Assembly (NCBI GenBank): GCA_947311265.1
Contig: CAMZKQ010000259.1
Location: 1 to 24,558 of the forward strand
Direction: 5' to 3'
Origin: an uncultured Chlorobiota bacterium
GTDB taxonomy: Bacteria; Bacteroidota; Bacteroidia; Bacteroidales; JAADGE01
DNA length: 24,558 nucleotides
The notes under the pieces were generated by a model that was given only the letters and a program-made list of their open reading frames with translations, was not told the origin of the DNA and did no database searches. How positions within the stretch are numbered: position 1 is the first letter of the stretch; each line of letters opens with the position of its first letter. Of the stretch, positions 7,733 to 14,925 are shown piece by piece. Both the position numbers and the translations under genes were made by a program.

Positions 7733-8419
7733 TTATAAAAAGATAGGTTCAAAATTAATTAAAATTGGGTCTGCTTTCATAAATGGTACTTCAATAAATG
7801 CAGTAGCTGGGAAATTAGTTTTTAGATAATCTTTAAAAACAAGAATTGTATCATTACTTATAAAGTTATCCGATTTCTCGGATTTGTTGTATATCAAACC
7901 CACAATATTTATTTTATTTGCCCTGCAAAGTTCCAAGCTCATAAGCGTATGATTAATGCTGCCCAACCTATCGCTTGTTACTAAAATTAACGGATAATTG
8001 TTGGTTTTGATATAATCAATAGTTAAAATTTGGCGAGTGAGCGGCACGTATAAGCCTCCAGCACCTTCTATAAGAACGCAATCGAAATGAACAGATAACT
8101 GGTGAGTATCTTTTAATATTTTAGCTGTATCTATCTTACAATCATCAAGTTCTGCGGCTAAGTGTGGTGAGGAAGGGTAGCTAAAAAGGTAGCTGCAAGT
8201 TGTCCCATCTTTATCAAAAGCCGTTAGGCTTTGCCTCGAAATTTCTCGGTGCTTAATAATGTCCGAAGATATATTTTTTGTTCCAGACTCAATAGGTTTT
8301 TGCGTAATTACTTTTACCTTCTTGTGCAACAAGTACTTTGCCAAAAGTCCTGTTACAACCGTTTTGCCAATATCAGTATCAATCCCACTTATAAAATATA
8401 TGGGGTATTTAGTTTTCAC
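7733..8419 (-). CDS. bioD: Dethiobiotin synthetase
   Basis: This is a 228-residue cytoplasmic enzyme of normal family length. It carboxylates 7,8-diaminopelargonic acid with CO2 and ATP to give dethiobiotin, the penultimate step of biotin synthesis. The P-loop GIDTDIGKT is at 12-20 with K19. The QKPIESG segment gives the substrate-binding lysine K41, and LIEGAGGLYVPL (116-127) is the conserved acidic/glycine loop. SPHLAAEL matches the family's 'SPHxAA' element. The start is a GTG at 8419 and lies inside the end of folA (11-base overlap, 8409-8419), so the two are translationally linked. No bioA, bioB or bioF is visible here, so the other biotin genes must lie elsewhere or the cell depends on intermediates. 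Confidence 0.92.
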   Translation of the reverse strand: MKTKYPIYFISGIDTDIGKTVVTGLLAKYLLHKKVKVITQKPIESGTKNISSDIIKHREISRQSLTAFDKDGTTCSYLFSYPSSPHLAAELDDCKIDTAKILKDTHQLSVHFDCVLIEGAGGLYVPLTRQILTIDYIKTNNYPLILVTSDRLGSINHTLMSLELCRANKINIVGLIYNKSEKSDNFISNDTILVFKDYLKTNFPATAFIEVPFMKADPILINFEPIFL

Positions 8420-8909
8420 ACTTAATTTTTTTATAATCTATAAATGAGTAACTTAACTTTTTTCCTGTTACCGAAATTTCTTTTAAGGATTTCGTTTTTG
8501 AAAATTGAGTAGTATCAAAATCAGGAAAAAAAGTATCGCCCTCAAAATTTTCATGAATGCGAGTAAGGTAAATGCAATGGGCAAGGGGCAAAAAGTGAGC
8601 ATAAATTGTACCGCCACCAATAATAAAAACCTCCTTTTCGTTTTGGCAAATAGCCAAAGCTGCTTTTGGCGAATTAACCACTTCTGCCCCTTTAAAACGA
8701 ATGTTTTTTTGCTTCGATATTATAATATTTCTACGCTTTGGTAGTGGCTGGTAGGGTAGGGAGTCCCACGTTTTTCGCCCCATTATAACTGTTTTTTCGA
8801 CAGTTAATTTTTTAAATCTTTGTAAATCTTCTGTAATGTGCCAAAGCATTTTATTATTGCTACCGATAATATTGTTTTTGGCTGCCGCCACTATAATCGA
8901 GATTTTCAT
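8409..8909 (-). CDS. folA: Dihydrofolate reductase
   Basis: This is a 166-residue cytoplasmic enzyme that reduces dihydrofolate to tetrahydrofolate with NADPH. The N terminus MKISIIVAAAKNNIIG matches the family. The Trp in MLWHITEDLQRF (W23) and the catalytic acid E27 (aspartate in E. coli, glutamate in many others) are present. VIMGRKTWDSLP (41-52) and VFIIGGGTIYAHFLP are the NADPH-binding signatures, and YLTRIHENFEGDTFFP is the C-terminal strand. It is the first gene of a four-gene operon with bioD, a CDF transporter and a thioredoxin-like lipoprotein. A consensus-like promoter lies 23-52 bases upstream. In many Bacteroidota folA follows thyA; that neighbour is not seen here. Confidence 0.95.
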   Translation of the reverse strand: MKISIIVAAAKNNIIGSNNKMLWHITEDLQRFKKLTVEKTVIMGRKTWDSLPYQPLPKRRNIIISKQKNIRFKGAEVVNSPKAALAICQNEKEVFIIGGGTIYAHFLPLAHCIYLTRIHENFEGDTFFPDFDTTQFSKTKSLKEISVTGKKLSYSFIDYKKIKCEN

Positions 8910-8932
8910 AGGATAATTAGCTTATTATTTTA

Positions 8933-8962
8933 CAAATATGAAAATATTTAACAACTTGCAAA
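8933..8962 (-). promoter_or_regulatory. folA: Candidate folA operon promoter (TTTG-N18-CATATTTG)
   Basis: Read on the minus strand, TTTG (8962-8959) and CATATTTG (8940-8933) are separated by 18 bases. The -7 element differs from TAnnTTTG only in its first base. The position, 24 bases before the folA ATG, is right for a short leader. Confidence 0.5.
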
Positions 8963-8998
8963 AATATCTAAGCCCCAAATTTAAAAAATTACAAAAAA

Positions 8999-9532
8999 GT
9001 GCCCACAAAAAGAATAATTATTTCGGTAACCAACGATTTGGTAGCGGATAAACGCATAAATAAAGTGGCAAACTCCTTGCAAAAAAAAGGCTTTGAAGTA
9101 ATTTGCATAGGTCGGGAATTGGCCAAAAGTTTGCCAGTTAAATTTGAATATCCCCACAAGCGGTTCCGCTTGCCTTTTCATGCCGGCTTGCTTTTTTATG
9201 CCAGCTATAATATAAGGTTAGCCTTTTTCCTGCTTTTTGCTCGGGCAGATATTTTTTTATCTAACGATTTGGATACGCTACCTGCTAATTTTCTGATTTC
9301 AAAACTCCGAAATAAAAAATTAGTGTATGATAGCCACGAACTTTTTACCGAAGTACCAGAGCTAGTTAATCGAAAAAAAACGCAACAAGTTTGGCTTAAA
9401 ATTGAAAAACATATCCTACCAAAGGTAAAATATGCCTATACGGTTTGCGACTCTATAGCCAAAATATATTCTGATAAATATAAAATAAATATGGGCGTTG
9501 TTAGAAATATTCCTGAAAAAAAAAATAACTAA
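8999..9532 (+). CDS. Glycosyltransferase, N-terminal fragment (frame broken at A10 tract)
   Basis: This is the N-terminal 177 residues of a GT4-like (GT-B fold) glycosyltransferase, starting at a GTG at 8999. IISVTNDLVADKRINKVANSL is the typical first Rossmann strand and helix of these enzymes. FLSNDLDTLPAN and LVYDSHELFTEVPEL are the donor/acceptor-domain motifs found in cell-surface polysaccharide transferases. The frame ends at TAA (9530-9532) just after a run of ten A (9516-9525), where the product reads NIPEKKNN. Removing one A gives NIPEKKITKTLPNRPK and continues straight into the C-terminal domain at 9533-10106, for a predicted 368-residue full-length enzyme. The cause could be a true frameshift, slippage-based on/off switching or a homopolymer error. 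The gene is transcribed away from folA. Confidence 0.8.
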   Translation: MPTKRIIISVTNDLVADKRINKVANSLQKKGFEVICIGRELAKSLPVKFEYPHKRFRLPFHAGLLFYASYNIRLAFFLLFARADIFLSNDLDTLPANFLISKLRNKKLVYDSHELFTEVPELVNRKKTQQVWLKIEKHILPKVKYAYTVCDSIAKIYSDKYKINMGVVRNIPEKKNN

Positions 9533-10106
9533 AACGCTGCCCAATCGCCCTAAAATACTTATCGGCGAAAGCCGAAAAATTATAATTTACCAAGGGGCAT
9601 TAAATCTAGGACGGGGGCTAGAATATGCTGTTTCAGCCATGCAGTATTTAGATAATCACTTGCTTTTAATTGTTGGTGGTGGCGATATTGAGCAGCAACT
9701 AAAGCAACAAAGTATTGCCCTACAGCTTAGCAAAAAAGTTATTTTTACAGGGCGTTTGCCGTTTAACGAACTGGCAAAATACACTAAATTTGCAGATTTG
9801 GGCATCTCAATAGAAGAAAATTATAGCCTAAATTATTATTACGCTTTGCCCAATAAATTGTTCGATTATATAAGGGCAGAAATCCCTATTTTGGCTTCCG
9901 AATTGCCCGAAATCAAAAAAATTGTAGCCGAATATAAAATCGGAGATTTTATTGAAAACCACGACCCTAAGCATATTGCAAAAAAAATTGAGCAAATATT
10001 TGCTAAAAAAGAGCAATACCAAACATGGAAAAGTAACCTGAAAATTGCATCAGCAGCACTTAGCTGGGAAAATGAAGAAAAGGCACTTTTTTCATTTTTT
10101 TGCTAA
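9498..10106 (+). CDS. Glycosyltransferase, C-terminal fragment (continuation after A10 tract)
   Basis: The C-terminal Rossmann domain of the same GT4-like enzyme lies in the +1 frame relative to 8999-9532. The frame opens at a TTG (9498), but the protein sequence before the A-run is a shadow; the genuine homologous part begins after it at ITKTLPNRPK. Landmarks are KIIIYQGALNLGRGLEYAV, LLLIVGGGDIEQQL, KKVIFTGRLPFNELAKYTKFADLGISIEE (the usual GxLP/ADxG elements), and ALPNKLFDYIRAEIPILAS with the nucleotide-sugar binding region. On its own this half would lack the acceptor domain and is unlikely to be active. It probably makes an envelope or capsule glycan, but no other sugar genes flank it, so the acceptor is unknown. 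Confidence 0.78.
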   Translation: MLEIFLKKKITKTLPNRPKILIGESRKIIIYQGALNLGRGLEYAVSAMQYLDNHLLLIVGGGDIEQQLKQQSIALQLSKKVIFTGRLPFNELAKYTKFADLGISIEENYSLNYYYALPNKLFDYIRAEIPILASELPEIKKIVAEYKIGDFIENHDPKHIAKKIEQIFAKKEQYQTWKSNLKIASAALSWENEEKALFSFFC

Positions 10107-10144
10107 GATTTTTAATAAAATTCAATATCTATCATTTATTTTTA

Positions 10145-10152
10145 TAGTTTTG
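10145..10152 (+). promoter_or_regulatory. Possible -7 element upstream of DAHP synthase gene
   Basis: TAGTTTTG matches TAnnTTTG, 91 bases before the ATG at 10243. There is no good -33 TTTG at the right distance, so support is weak. I saw no T-box or convincing leader hairpin in the gap 10107-10242. Confidence 0.25.
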
Positions 10153-10242
10153 AAACCTTTTAAAAGAGAAAAATACCTTTTAATAAATTAAAGGATTGAT
10201 TTTGAGAGCATAACAGTAGAAATAAACATTAGATTAGAAAAT

Positions 10243-11322
10243 ATGAAATTTGAAGCTTTAAAAACTTGGTTGCCAGAACATTCTGAAAACCTAGGACTAA
10301 TCGCTGGCCCTTGTAGTGCCGAAACCGAAGAGCAATTACTCTCCACGGCAAGGCAACTTTCTGCCAAAGGGGTAAAAGTATTGCGTGCAGGCATCTGGAA
10401 ACCCAGAACTCGCCCCGGTGCATTCGAGGGAATTGGCGTAGAAGCATTGGCGTGGATGAACACAGCAAAGCAGGAAACAGGAATGCTAACAAGCACCGAA
10501 GTGGCCAACGTAAAGCACGTGTATGCGGCACTAAAAGCTGGAATTGATATTTTATGGATTGGGGCAAGAACAAGTGTAAACCCTTTTGCGGTGCAAGAAA
10601 TTGCTGACGCATTAAAAGGGGTCGATATTCCTGTAATCATAAAAAACCCAGTAAACCCAGATATAGACCTTTGGTATGGTGCAATTGAGCGAATTTCGGG
10701 GGCAGGAATTACTAAAATTGCAGCCCTTCATAGAGGCTTTTCAAGCCTCTCAAAATCCGTCTATAGAAACGACCCACAATGGCAAATTCCTATTGAACTA
10801 AAACGCCGTCTAAAAGACTTGCCAATACTGTGCGACCCCAGCCATATCACGGGTAGGCGAGACATGATATTTAAAGTCAGCCAGAAAGCACTGGATTTAA
10901 ACTATGATGGTTTAATGATTGAAACACACATCTCGCCAAAAGATGCGTGGAGCGATGCTAATCAGCAGGTTACGCCAACTGATTTATCCAAAATTATGGA
11001 TAAGTTAATGGTCAGGGCATCAACTAGCGACAGTGCTAATTTTGTTGAGAGTTTAGAAGAGTTGCGTAGCAAAATTAATAATTTTGATAATCAAATTTTC
11101 GAGCTACTTAGTGGGCGAATGGAGGTTGCGGCAGAAATTGGGAAAATAAAAAAAGCAGATAATATTGCGGTATTACAAACTAGCCGGTGGGACGAAATTG
11201 TACGAAAAGCAGCTGCAAAGGCTGAAGAAACAGGGCTTAACCAAGATTTTATTCAGAAGGTTTATGCACAAGTGCATCAAGAATCTATAAATATCCAAAC
11301 TGCAATTTTAGATGAAGACTAA
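10243..11322 (+). CDS. Bifunctional DAHP synthase / chorismate mutase (type II AroQ)
   Basis: This is a 359-residue fusion. Residues 1-260 are a type I-beta (KDO8P-synthase-like) 3-deoxy-7-phosphoheptulonate synthase, which condenses phosphoenolpyruvate and erythrose 4-phosphate to begin the shikimate pathway. Its signatures are AGPCSAE (21-27), AGIWKPRTRPGAFEG (49-63), IKNPVNPD, the HRGF segment (metal/substrate site), and CDPSHITGRRD. After a short linker, residues about 268-350 form an all-helical chorismate mutase (LEELRSKINNFDNQIFELLSGRMEVAAEIGKIK), which turns chorismate to prephenate. The order DAHPS-CM is the one known from Bacteroidota such as Prevotella, where the mutase domain also provides feedback control by prephenate. 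The usual prephenate dehydrogenase/dehydratase neighbours are not present here. Confidence 0.95.
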   Translation: MKFEALKTWLPEHSENLGLIAGPCSAETEEQLLSTARQLSAKGVKVLRAGIWKPRTRPGAFEGIGVEALAWMNTAKQETGMLTSTEVANVKHVYAALKAGIDILWIGARTSVNPFAVQEIADALKGVDIPVIIKNPVNPDIDLWYGAIERISGAGITKIAALHRGFSSLSKSVYRNDPQWQIPIELKRRLKDLPILCDPSHITGRRDMIFKVSQKALDLNYDGLMIETHISPKDAWSDANQQVTPTDLSKIMDKLMVRASTSDSANFVESLEELRSKINNFDNQIFELLSGRMEVAAEIGKIKKADNIAVLQTSRWDEIVRKAAAKAEETGLNQDFIQKVYAQVHQESINIQTAILDED

Positions 11323-11404
11323 AGGTGAGTGCTTTTAAATTATTGTGTGTTGAATTAGCGACAAGGTTTAGTCGGTTTAAATTTCAGAAACCAAAAAGTT
11401 TAAT

Positions 11405-11412
11405 TAAATTTG
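11405..11412 (+). promoter_or_regulatory. tpiA: Candidate tpiA promoter -7 element
   Basis: TAAATTTG matches TAnnTTTG and is followed by CAG, close to the extended consensus. It lies 38 bases before the tpiA ATG. A partial -33 element (TTTC, 11381-11384) sits 20 bases upstream. Confidence 0.5.
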
Positions 11413-11449
11413 CAGAAATTAGATTATCTAACAACAAAGATAGTATAAG

Positions 11450-12211
11450 ATGAGAAAAAACGTAGCCGCAGGAAATTGGAAAATGCACACCACTGTACAA
11501 GAGGCTTCACTCTTGGCAGGGCAATTGAACGCTTTGTTGGACGCTAAAAATGTAGGCGAAAATACCCGTGTCATTTTGGGCGTACCATTTACGCATATTG
11601 CCGTAGTTGGGCAAGTGGTCAATCGAAATCTTATTTCGATAGCTGCACAAAACTGTGCTGCCGAAGAAAAGGGGGCTTTTACTGGCGAAGTATCCGCAGA
11701 GATGTTAAAATCTGCAGGTTGCGATGCTGTAATTTTAGGGCATTCCGAACGCCGAGCTTATTACGGAGAAACCGATGAAATTATTAAAACCAAGATTTCA
11801 CTTACGCTAAAAAATGATATGCAAGCCATATTTTGCTGTGGAGAGGTTTTGGAAGAAAGGGAAAAAGAGAACCATTTTAATATTGTAAAAGCACAGATTG
11901 AAAATGCACTTTTTGATTTTTCGGCAGAGGATATGAAGTCGATAGTAATTGCTTACGAACCTGTGTGGGCAATAGGTACAGGAAAAACTGCTAGTGCAGA
12001 ACAGGCACAAGAAATGCACGGATTTATCCGCCAAACGCTGGCCAAAAAATTTGGACAAGAAGTTGCCGATAACTGCTCTATACTATATGGTGGAAGCGTA
12101 AAGCCGGCCAACGCAAAAGAAATTTTTGCAAAGCCAGATGTTGATGGTGGTCTAGTTGGAGGGGCGGCTCTAAATGCAGAAAGTTTCCACGCCATCTGCC
12201 TTGCTTTTTAA
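11450..12211 (+). CDS. tpiA: Triosephosphate isomerase
   Basis: This 253-residue cytoplasmic enzyme of glycolysis and gluconeogenesis interconverts dihydroxyacetone phosphate and glyceraldehyde 3-phosphate. All catalytic residues are present: N9 and K11 in AGNWKMH, electrophile H98 in ILGHSERR, and base E170 in AYEPVWAIGTGK. The phosphate-binding loop YGGSVKPAN (213-221) and the C-terminal GGLVGGAAL are intact. Length matches the family. The start at 11450 is fixed by the invariant N terminus. It appears to be a single-gene unit with its own promoter at 11405 and 127 bases of separation from the DAHP synthase gene. Confidence 0.97.
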   Translation: MRKNVAAGNWKMHTTVQEASLLAGQLNALLDAKNVGENTRVILGVPFTHIAVVGQVVNRNLISIAAQNCAAEEKGAFTGEVSAEMLKSAGCDAVILGHSERRAYYGETDEIIKTKISLTLKNDMQAIFCCGEVLEEREKENHFNIVKAQIENALFDFSAEDMKSIVIAYEPVWAIGTGKTASAEQAQEMHGFIRQTLAKKFGQEVADNCSILYGGSVKPANAKEIFAKPDVDGGLVGGAALNAESFHAICLAF

Positions 12212-12282
12212 TTTAATACCACTTAAAATAATCCGCTATTTATAATTTTTATAAGGCTTATTTAGAATTAGTTTAAATAAAG

Positions 12283-12313
12283 TTTGTAAAATAAAATAGT
12301 TTTAATAATTTTG
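12283..12313 (+). promoter_or_regulatory. Consensus Bacteroidota promoter of the superoxide reductase gene
   Basis: TTTG (12283-12286), 19 bases, then TAATTTTG (12306-12313): an exact fit to TTTG-N19-TAnnTTTG. It is 36 bases before the ATG at 12350. This is one of the two best gene-linked promoter matches in the window. Confidence 0.7.
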
Positions 12314-12349
12314 TAGAAACACATCTTTTAATATTTAAAACATAATAAA

Positions 12350-12730
12350 ATGCCAAAAATAAACAAGTACGCAGACATTTCGGAAATCGAAAGAGAATCA
12401 AAAAAAGATTATATCGACCGCCATTCGGCGTTTGTTCACTGTGAAAATAGTGCCAAAAAAGGCGAAAAAATGACCGTAAAGGTTAAAGTTGGAGATGCTT
12501 ACACGCACCCTGATGATTTTGACCACTATATTAAATACGTTCAGCTTTGGAGTGGCGAAACTCTATTGGCCGAAACCAATTTCCCGCCGGGTACTTTGGG
12601 TAACCAAGCTGGGAATGTAGAGGTTGATTTTTATATCGTTCCGCAAAGAAAATTGAAACTAGTGGCTATGGCTTATTGCACTAAGCATGGGCTTTGGCAA
12701 AGCGATGAGGTCGTTGTTGAAGTGGCCTAA
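12350..12730 (+). CDS. Superoxide reductase (neelaredoxin/desulfoferrodoxin-type, one iron)
   Basis: This 126-residue cytoplasmic protein is a class II superoxide reductase, which reduces superoxide to hydrogen peroxide without making oxygen. The four-His, one-Cys iron site can be read from the sequence: H25 (DRHSAF), H53 (YTHPDDF), H59 (DHYIKYV), C110 and H113 (YCTKHGLW). There is no N-terminal desulforedoxin CxxC iron site. The normally conserved Glu-Lys before the first His is Asp-Arg here (D23-R24), so the lysine thought to guide superoxide is replaced by arginine. It is a single gene with its own consensus promoter and a strong terminator, suggesting separate, perhaps stress-linked, control. 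Such enzymes are typical of anaerobes and microaerophiles but also occur in some aerobic Bacteroidota. Confidence 0.9.
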   Translation: MPKINKYADISEIERESKKDYIDRHSAFVHCENSAKKGEKMTVKVKVGDAYTHPDDFDHYIKYVQLWSGETLLAETNFPPGTLGNQAGNVEVDFYIVPQRKLKLVAMAYCTKHGLWQSDEVVVEVA

Positions 12731-12754
12731 TTTAGAGTTGTATAATTAAAATTA

Positions 12755-12780
12755 AAATCCGCTTTTGGCGGATTTTTTTT
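12755..12780. terminator. Bidirectional intrinsic terminator between superoxide reductase and histidine kinase genes
   Basis: An 8-bp stem AAATCCGC / GCGGATTT (12755-12762 and 12768-12775) has a five-base loop and is followed by T8 on the plus strand. On the minus strand the hairpin is followed by TTAATTTTAATT, so it can serve both convergent genes. Confidence 0.85.
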
Positions 12781-12783
12781 CCT

Positions 12784-13632
12784 TTATTTTGGCAGTATAA
12801 AAGTAAATGTACTGCCTTTTCCTTCTTGGCTTTCTGCTTTTATAGTGCCACCATTCAAATCTATAAAATCTTTGCAGAGGATAAGCCCAAGCCCAGTTCC
12901 TTTTTCGTGTTCTGTTCCAGAACTGCTACTGCTTTCGGACAAGGAAAAAAGTTTTTTGAGCCTACCGCTTGAAATTCCAATACCATTATCGCTTACCGAA
13001 ATTTCTATAAAATCTTGCTTCGCAAGTGCTTTTATTTTTATATATCCGCCTTTGTGGGTAAATTTTATTGCATTGGTAATTAAATTTCGTAAAACTGTAG
13101 AAATCATATTTTTATCCGAAAGGAGTTCTAAATTTTCCTGAAATTCGCTAGAAATACTAATCTCCTTTTGGCTTACTTGTGGTTCTAGTACATTTATTGT
13201 TTGCTCAAAAATGCTTTTGAAAGTGAATTTTGTAGGCTTGGCTACTAGTACGCCAGTTTGCACTCTTGCCCAATCGAGCAACTGAACAAGGAGGTTATGC
13301 CCATCTTCCGAGGCGGTGTTAATATAGTTTAGGAAAGTAAGTTTTTTTTCGTTATCATAATTTTTAAAGTTTGAAATAAGTAATTGCGAAAGCCCAATAA
13401 TACTGCTGAATGGGTTGCGTAAATCGTGCCCAATTATTGCAAATAATTTATTTTTTGTTGTATTTAAAAGCTCTAATTTTTTATTTTTTTCTTCAATATT
13501 CTCTTTCTGTGCTAATATTTCCTCATTTTGTGTTTTAATTTCTTCGGAAACTATGTGCAGTTCGGTGTTTTTTTCAGTAAGTAATAAGTTCGTTTTTTTT
13601 CGTCTTTTTAAGACGAAAAAAATAACGAGCAA
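12784..13632 (-). CDS. Histidine kinase core, C-terminal fragment of a split TPR histidine kinase
   Basis: This is 282 codons beginning at a TTG in the middle of a membrane helix (LVIFFVLKRRKK), so it is not a natural protein start. It contains a coiled-coil linker with repeats of the form EEIxxQNEEI (about 29-50), the phospho-acceptor helix with H69 in FAIIGHDLRNPFSSIIG, the N box NLITNAIKFTHKGG, G1 (DNGIGIS) and G2 (GTGLGLILCKDFI). All parts needed for ATP binding and autophosphorylation are intact. The missing first half of the helix, with the TPR sensor region, lies in the other frame at 13634-14896; deleting one A at 13638-13640 joins them into a 703-residue protein. No response regulator is adjacent. 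In this form it is either inactive or re-initiated as a soluble kinase. Confidence 0.8.
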   Translation of the reverse strand: MLVIFFVLKRRKKTNLLLTEKNTELHIVSEEIKTQNEEILAQKENIEEKNKKLELLNTTKNKLFAIIGHDLRNPFSSIIGLSQLLISNFKNYDNEKKLTFLNYINTASEDGHNLLVQLLDWARVQTGVLVAKPTKFTFKSIFEQTINVLEPQVSQKEISISSEFQENLELLSDKNMISTVLRNLITNAIKFTHKGGYIKIKALAKQDFIEISVSDNGIGISSGRLKKLFSLSESSSSSGTEHEKGTGLGLILCKDFIDLNGGTIKAESQEGKGSTFTFILPK

Positions 13633-13633
13633 A

Positions 13634-14896
13634 CTAATTTGCTAAAAAGCTGATTAGTAACATATAAAGTAACTCTTTTTTACTTTTTTCGGAAACCTCT
13701 AAATCTGCAATTCTTAAATCTTTTTTGAGTACATTATTTTCATTTTCTATTTTTTGGCTATCGTACTTTACCTGCATTTCGGTAAGTACTTTGTTTTTAT
13801 TTTGGGTGAGTAGCGAGTCGTTAAGCAGGCGGTATTTTTTTAAGTATGAATTTGATTTTTTGTATTTCCCTAAGCCTTCATAGGCATCGGCTAGGCCTTC
13901 GTAGGCGACTAAGCTATAATTTTGAGCTCCAATATTTTCTGTTATTTTATTGCCTTTGAGTAGGTATTTTATAGCTTGATTATATTTTTTTTGATCCACA
14001 AGCACTTTACCAATATTAATTAAAGCCCCGGCTTCTCCCTTCCTATTTTTTGTAGTTTTATATATTTTTAATGCCGCATTGTAATTTTCTAATGCTGCTG
14101 GCAGGTTTTTAGTTTTTCTGTGGATTATCCCTAGGTTATTGTAGGTATGGGCAAGGAAAGATTTATTGTTATATTTTAAACCAATTTGCTTAACCTTATT
14201 GTGATGAAAGGTGGCACTATCGTACTTTTGAATATCCTTGTAAATTGTGCCTAGCCTATTATGTGCGGTAGCTTTTGTTAGTTCTGCACCTTTGCTAGAA
14301 AAGCTGTCTAATAGGGCAAGGCAGGTTTTGTGCGAGGCAATAGCCGCTTGGTAATTCTCTTGGGCAAAATACAAATCGCCAAGCCTGTTTTTAATGGAGG
14401 CAGTCTGCTGTGTTAGCCCGTTTTTACGGGCTATGCTATCGGCCTTAAAAAAAGCACTTAGTGCCGAGGAATAATCAATTTCCAAAAAATAGAGTTTGCC
14501 AATAGTTTCAAGTTGCTTGGCAACTCCTTTGAAATTATTATTGGTCTGGTAAATTGCCTTGAGCGATGAGTATGCTTCTATTGCTTGGGTACGGTGTCTA
14601 GTTCTATAAAGCATAGCAGCTTTGGTGGCTAAAATTTTAATTTGCTTATCTTTATGTTTTGATTTTTTTGCTAAGGTAAAAATAGAATCTGCATATAAAT
14701 TTGCTTTTTTAGTATCTGTTTTATACAGCTTCTTTATTATTCTAATTTGGGTTTTTAATTTTAGAGAGTCTATGGTTTCATTTTCGAGTGAAGAAAGTAG
14801 GCTATCTAGGGGCGTTTGTGTTTGGGCGGATAATTGATTTCCTGAAAACAAAATCAAAACAAAAAGGGTTATTTTTATAATTATTTTGATAAGCAA
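13634..14896 (-). CDS. TPR sensor region, N-terminal fragment of the split histidine kinase
   Basis: This is 420 codons: a signal-like hydrophobic segment (about 4-24, ending QLSAQ), then about six tetratricopeptide repeats (about 80-370) with typical phrases such as AKQLETIGKLYFLEIDYSSAL, NRLGDLYFAQENYQAAI, AHTYNNLGIIHRKTKNLPAAL and GALINIGKVLVDQKKYNQAI. A coiled coil (VKYDSQKIENENNVLKKDL) leads into the first half of a transmembrane helix (KELLYMLLISFLA), where a TAG stops it at 13636-13634. This domain order is the standard periplasmic TPR-TM-kinase layout of Bacteroidota. No ATG is available upstream before an in-frame stop at 14932; TTG at 14896 is the most credible start. Its leader is interrupted by the inserted element at 14926-15066. 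Confidence 0.8.
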   Translation of the reverse strand: MLIKIIIKITLFVLILFSGNQLSAQTQTPLDSLLSSLENETIDSLKLKTQIRIIKKLYKTDTKKANLYADSIFTLAKKSKHKDKQIKILATKAAMLYRTRHRTQAIEAYSSLKAIYQTNNNFKGVAKQLETIGKLYFLEIDYSSALSAFFKADSIARKNGLTQQTASIKNRLGDLYFAQENYQAAIASHKTCLALLDSFSSKGAELTKATAHNRLGTIYKDIQKYDSATFHHNKVKQIGLKYNNKSFLAHTYNNLGIIHRKTKNLPAALENYNAALKIYKTTKNRKGEAGALINIGKVLVDQKKYNQAIKYLLKGNKITENIGAQNYSLVAYEGLADAYEGLGKYKKSNSYLKKYRLLNDSLLTQNKNKVLTEMQVKYDSQKIENENNVLKKDLRIADLEVSEKSKKELLYMLLISFLAN

Positions 14897-14913
14897 TAGA
14901 TTAGTTATATTTG
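14885..14913 (+). promoter_or_regulatory. Orphan plus-strand promoter-like sequence facing the MITE
   Basis: TTTG (14885-14888), 17 bases, TATATTTG (14906-14913). The -7 element is exact, though the spacer is slightly short. It points to the right, into the inserted element and antisense to the kinase leader; no plus-strand gene follows. It may be a chance match in AT-rich DNA. Confidence 0.3.
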
Positions 14914-14916
14914 TAC

Positions 14917-14925
14917 CTTGGTTTT
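14917..14925. repeat. Left 9-bp target-site duplication
   Basis: CTTGGTTTT directly abuts the left terminal inverted repeat of the 141-bp element and is identical to 15067-15075. Confidence 0.75.

Noticed and set aside
10107..10242. Possible attenuator or T-box upstream of the DAHP synthase gene
   Set aside because: Only short AT-only stems (for example CCTTT/AAAGG) were found, with no terminator-antiterminator pair and no leader peptide rich in aromatic codons.
10188..10640. Minus-strand open frames over the start of the DAHP synthase gene
   Set aside because: They mirror a highly conserved coding region and show no motif of their own.
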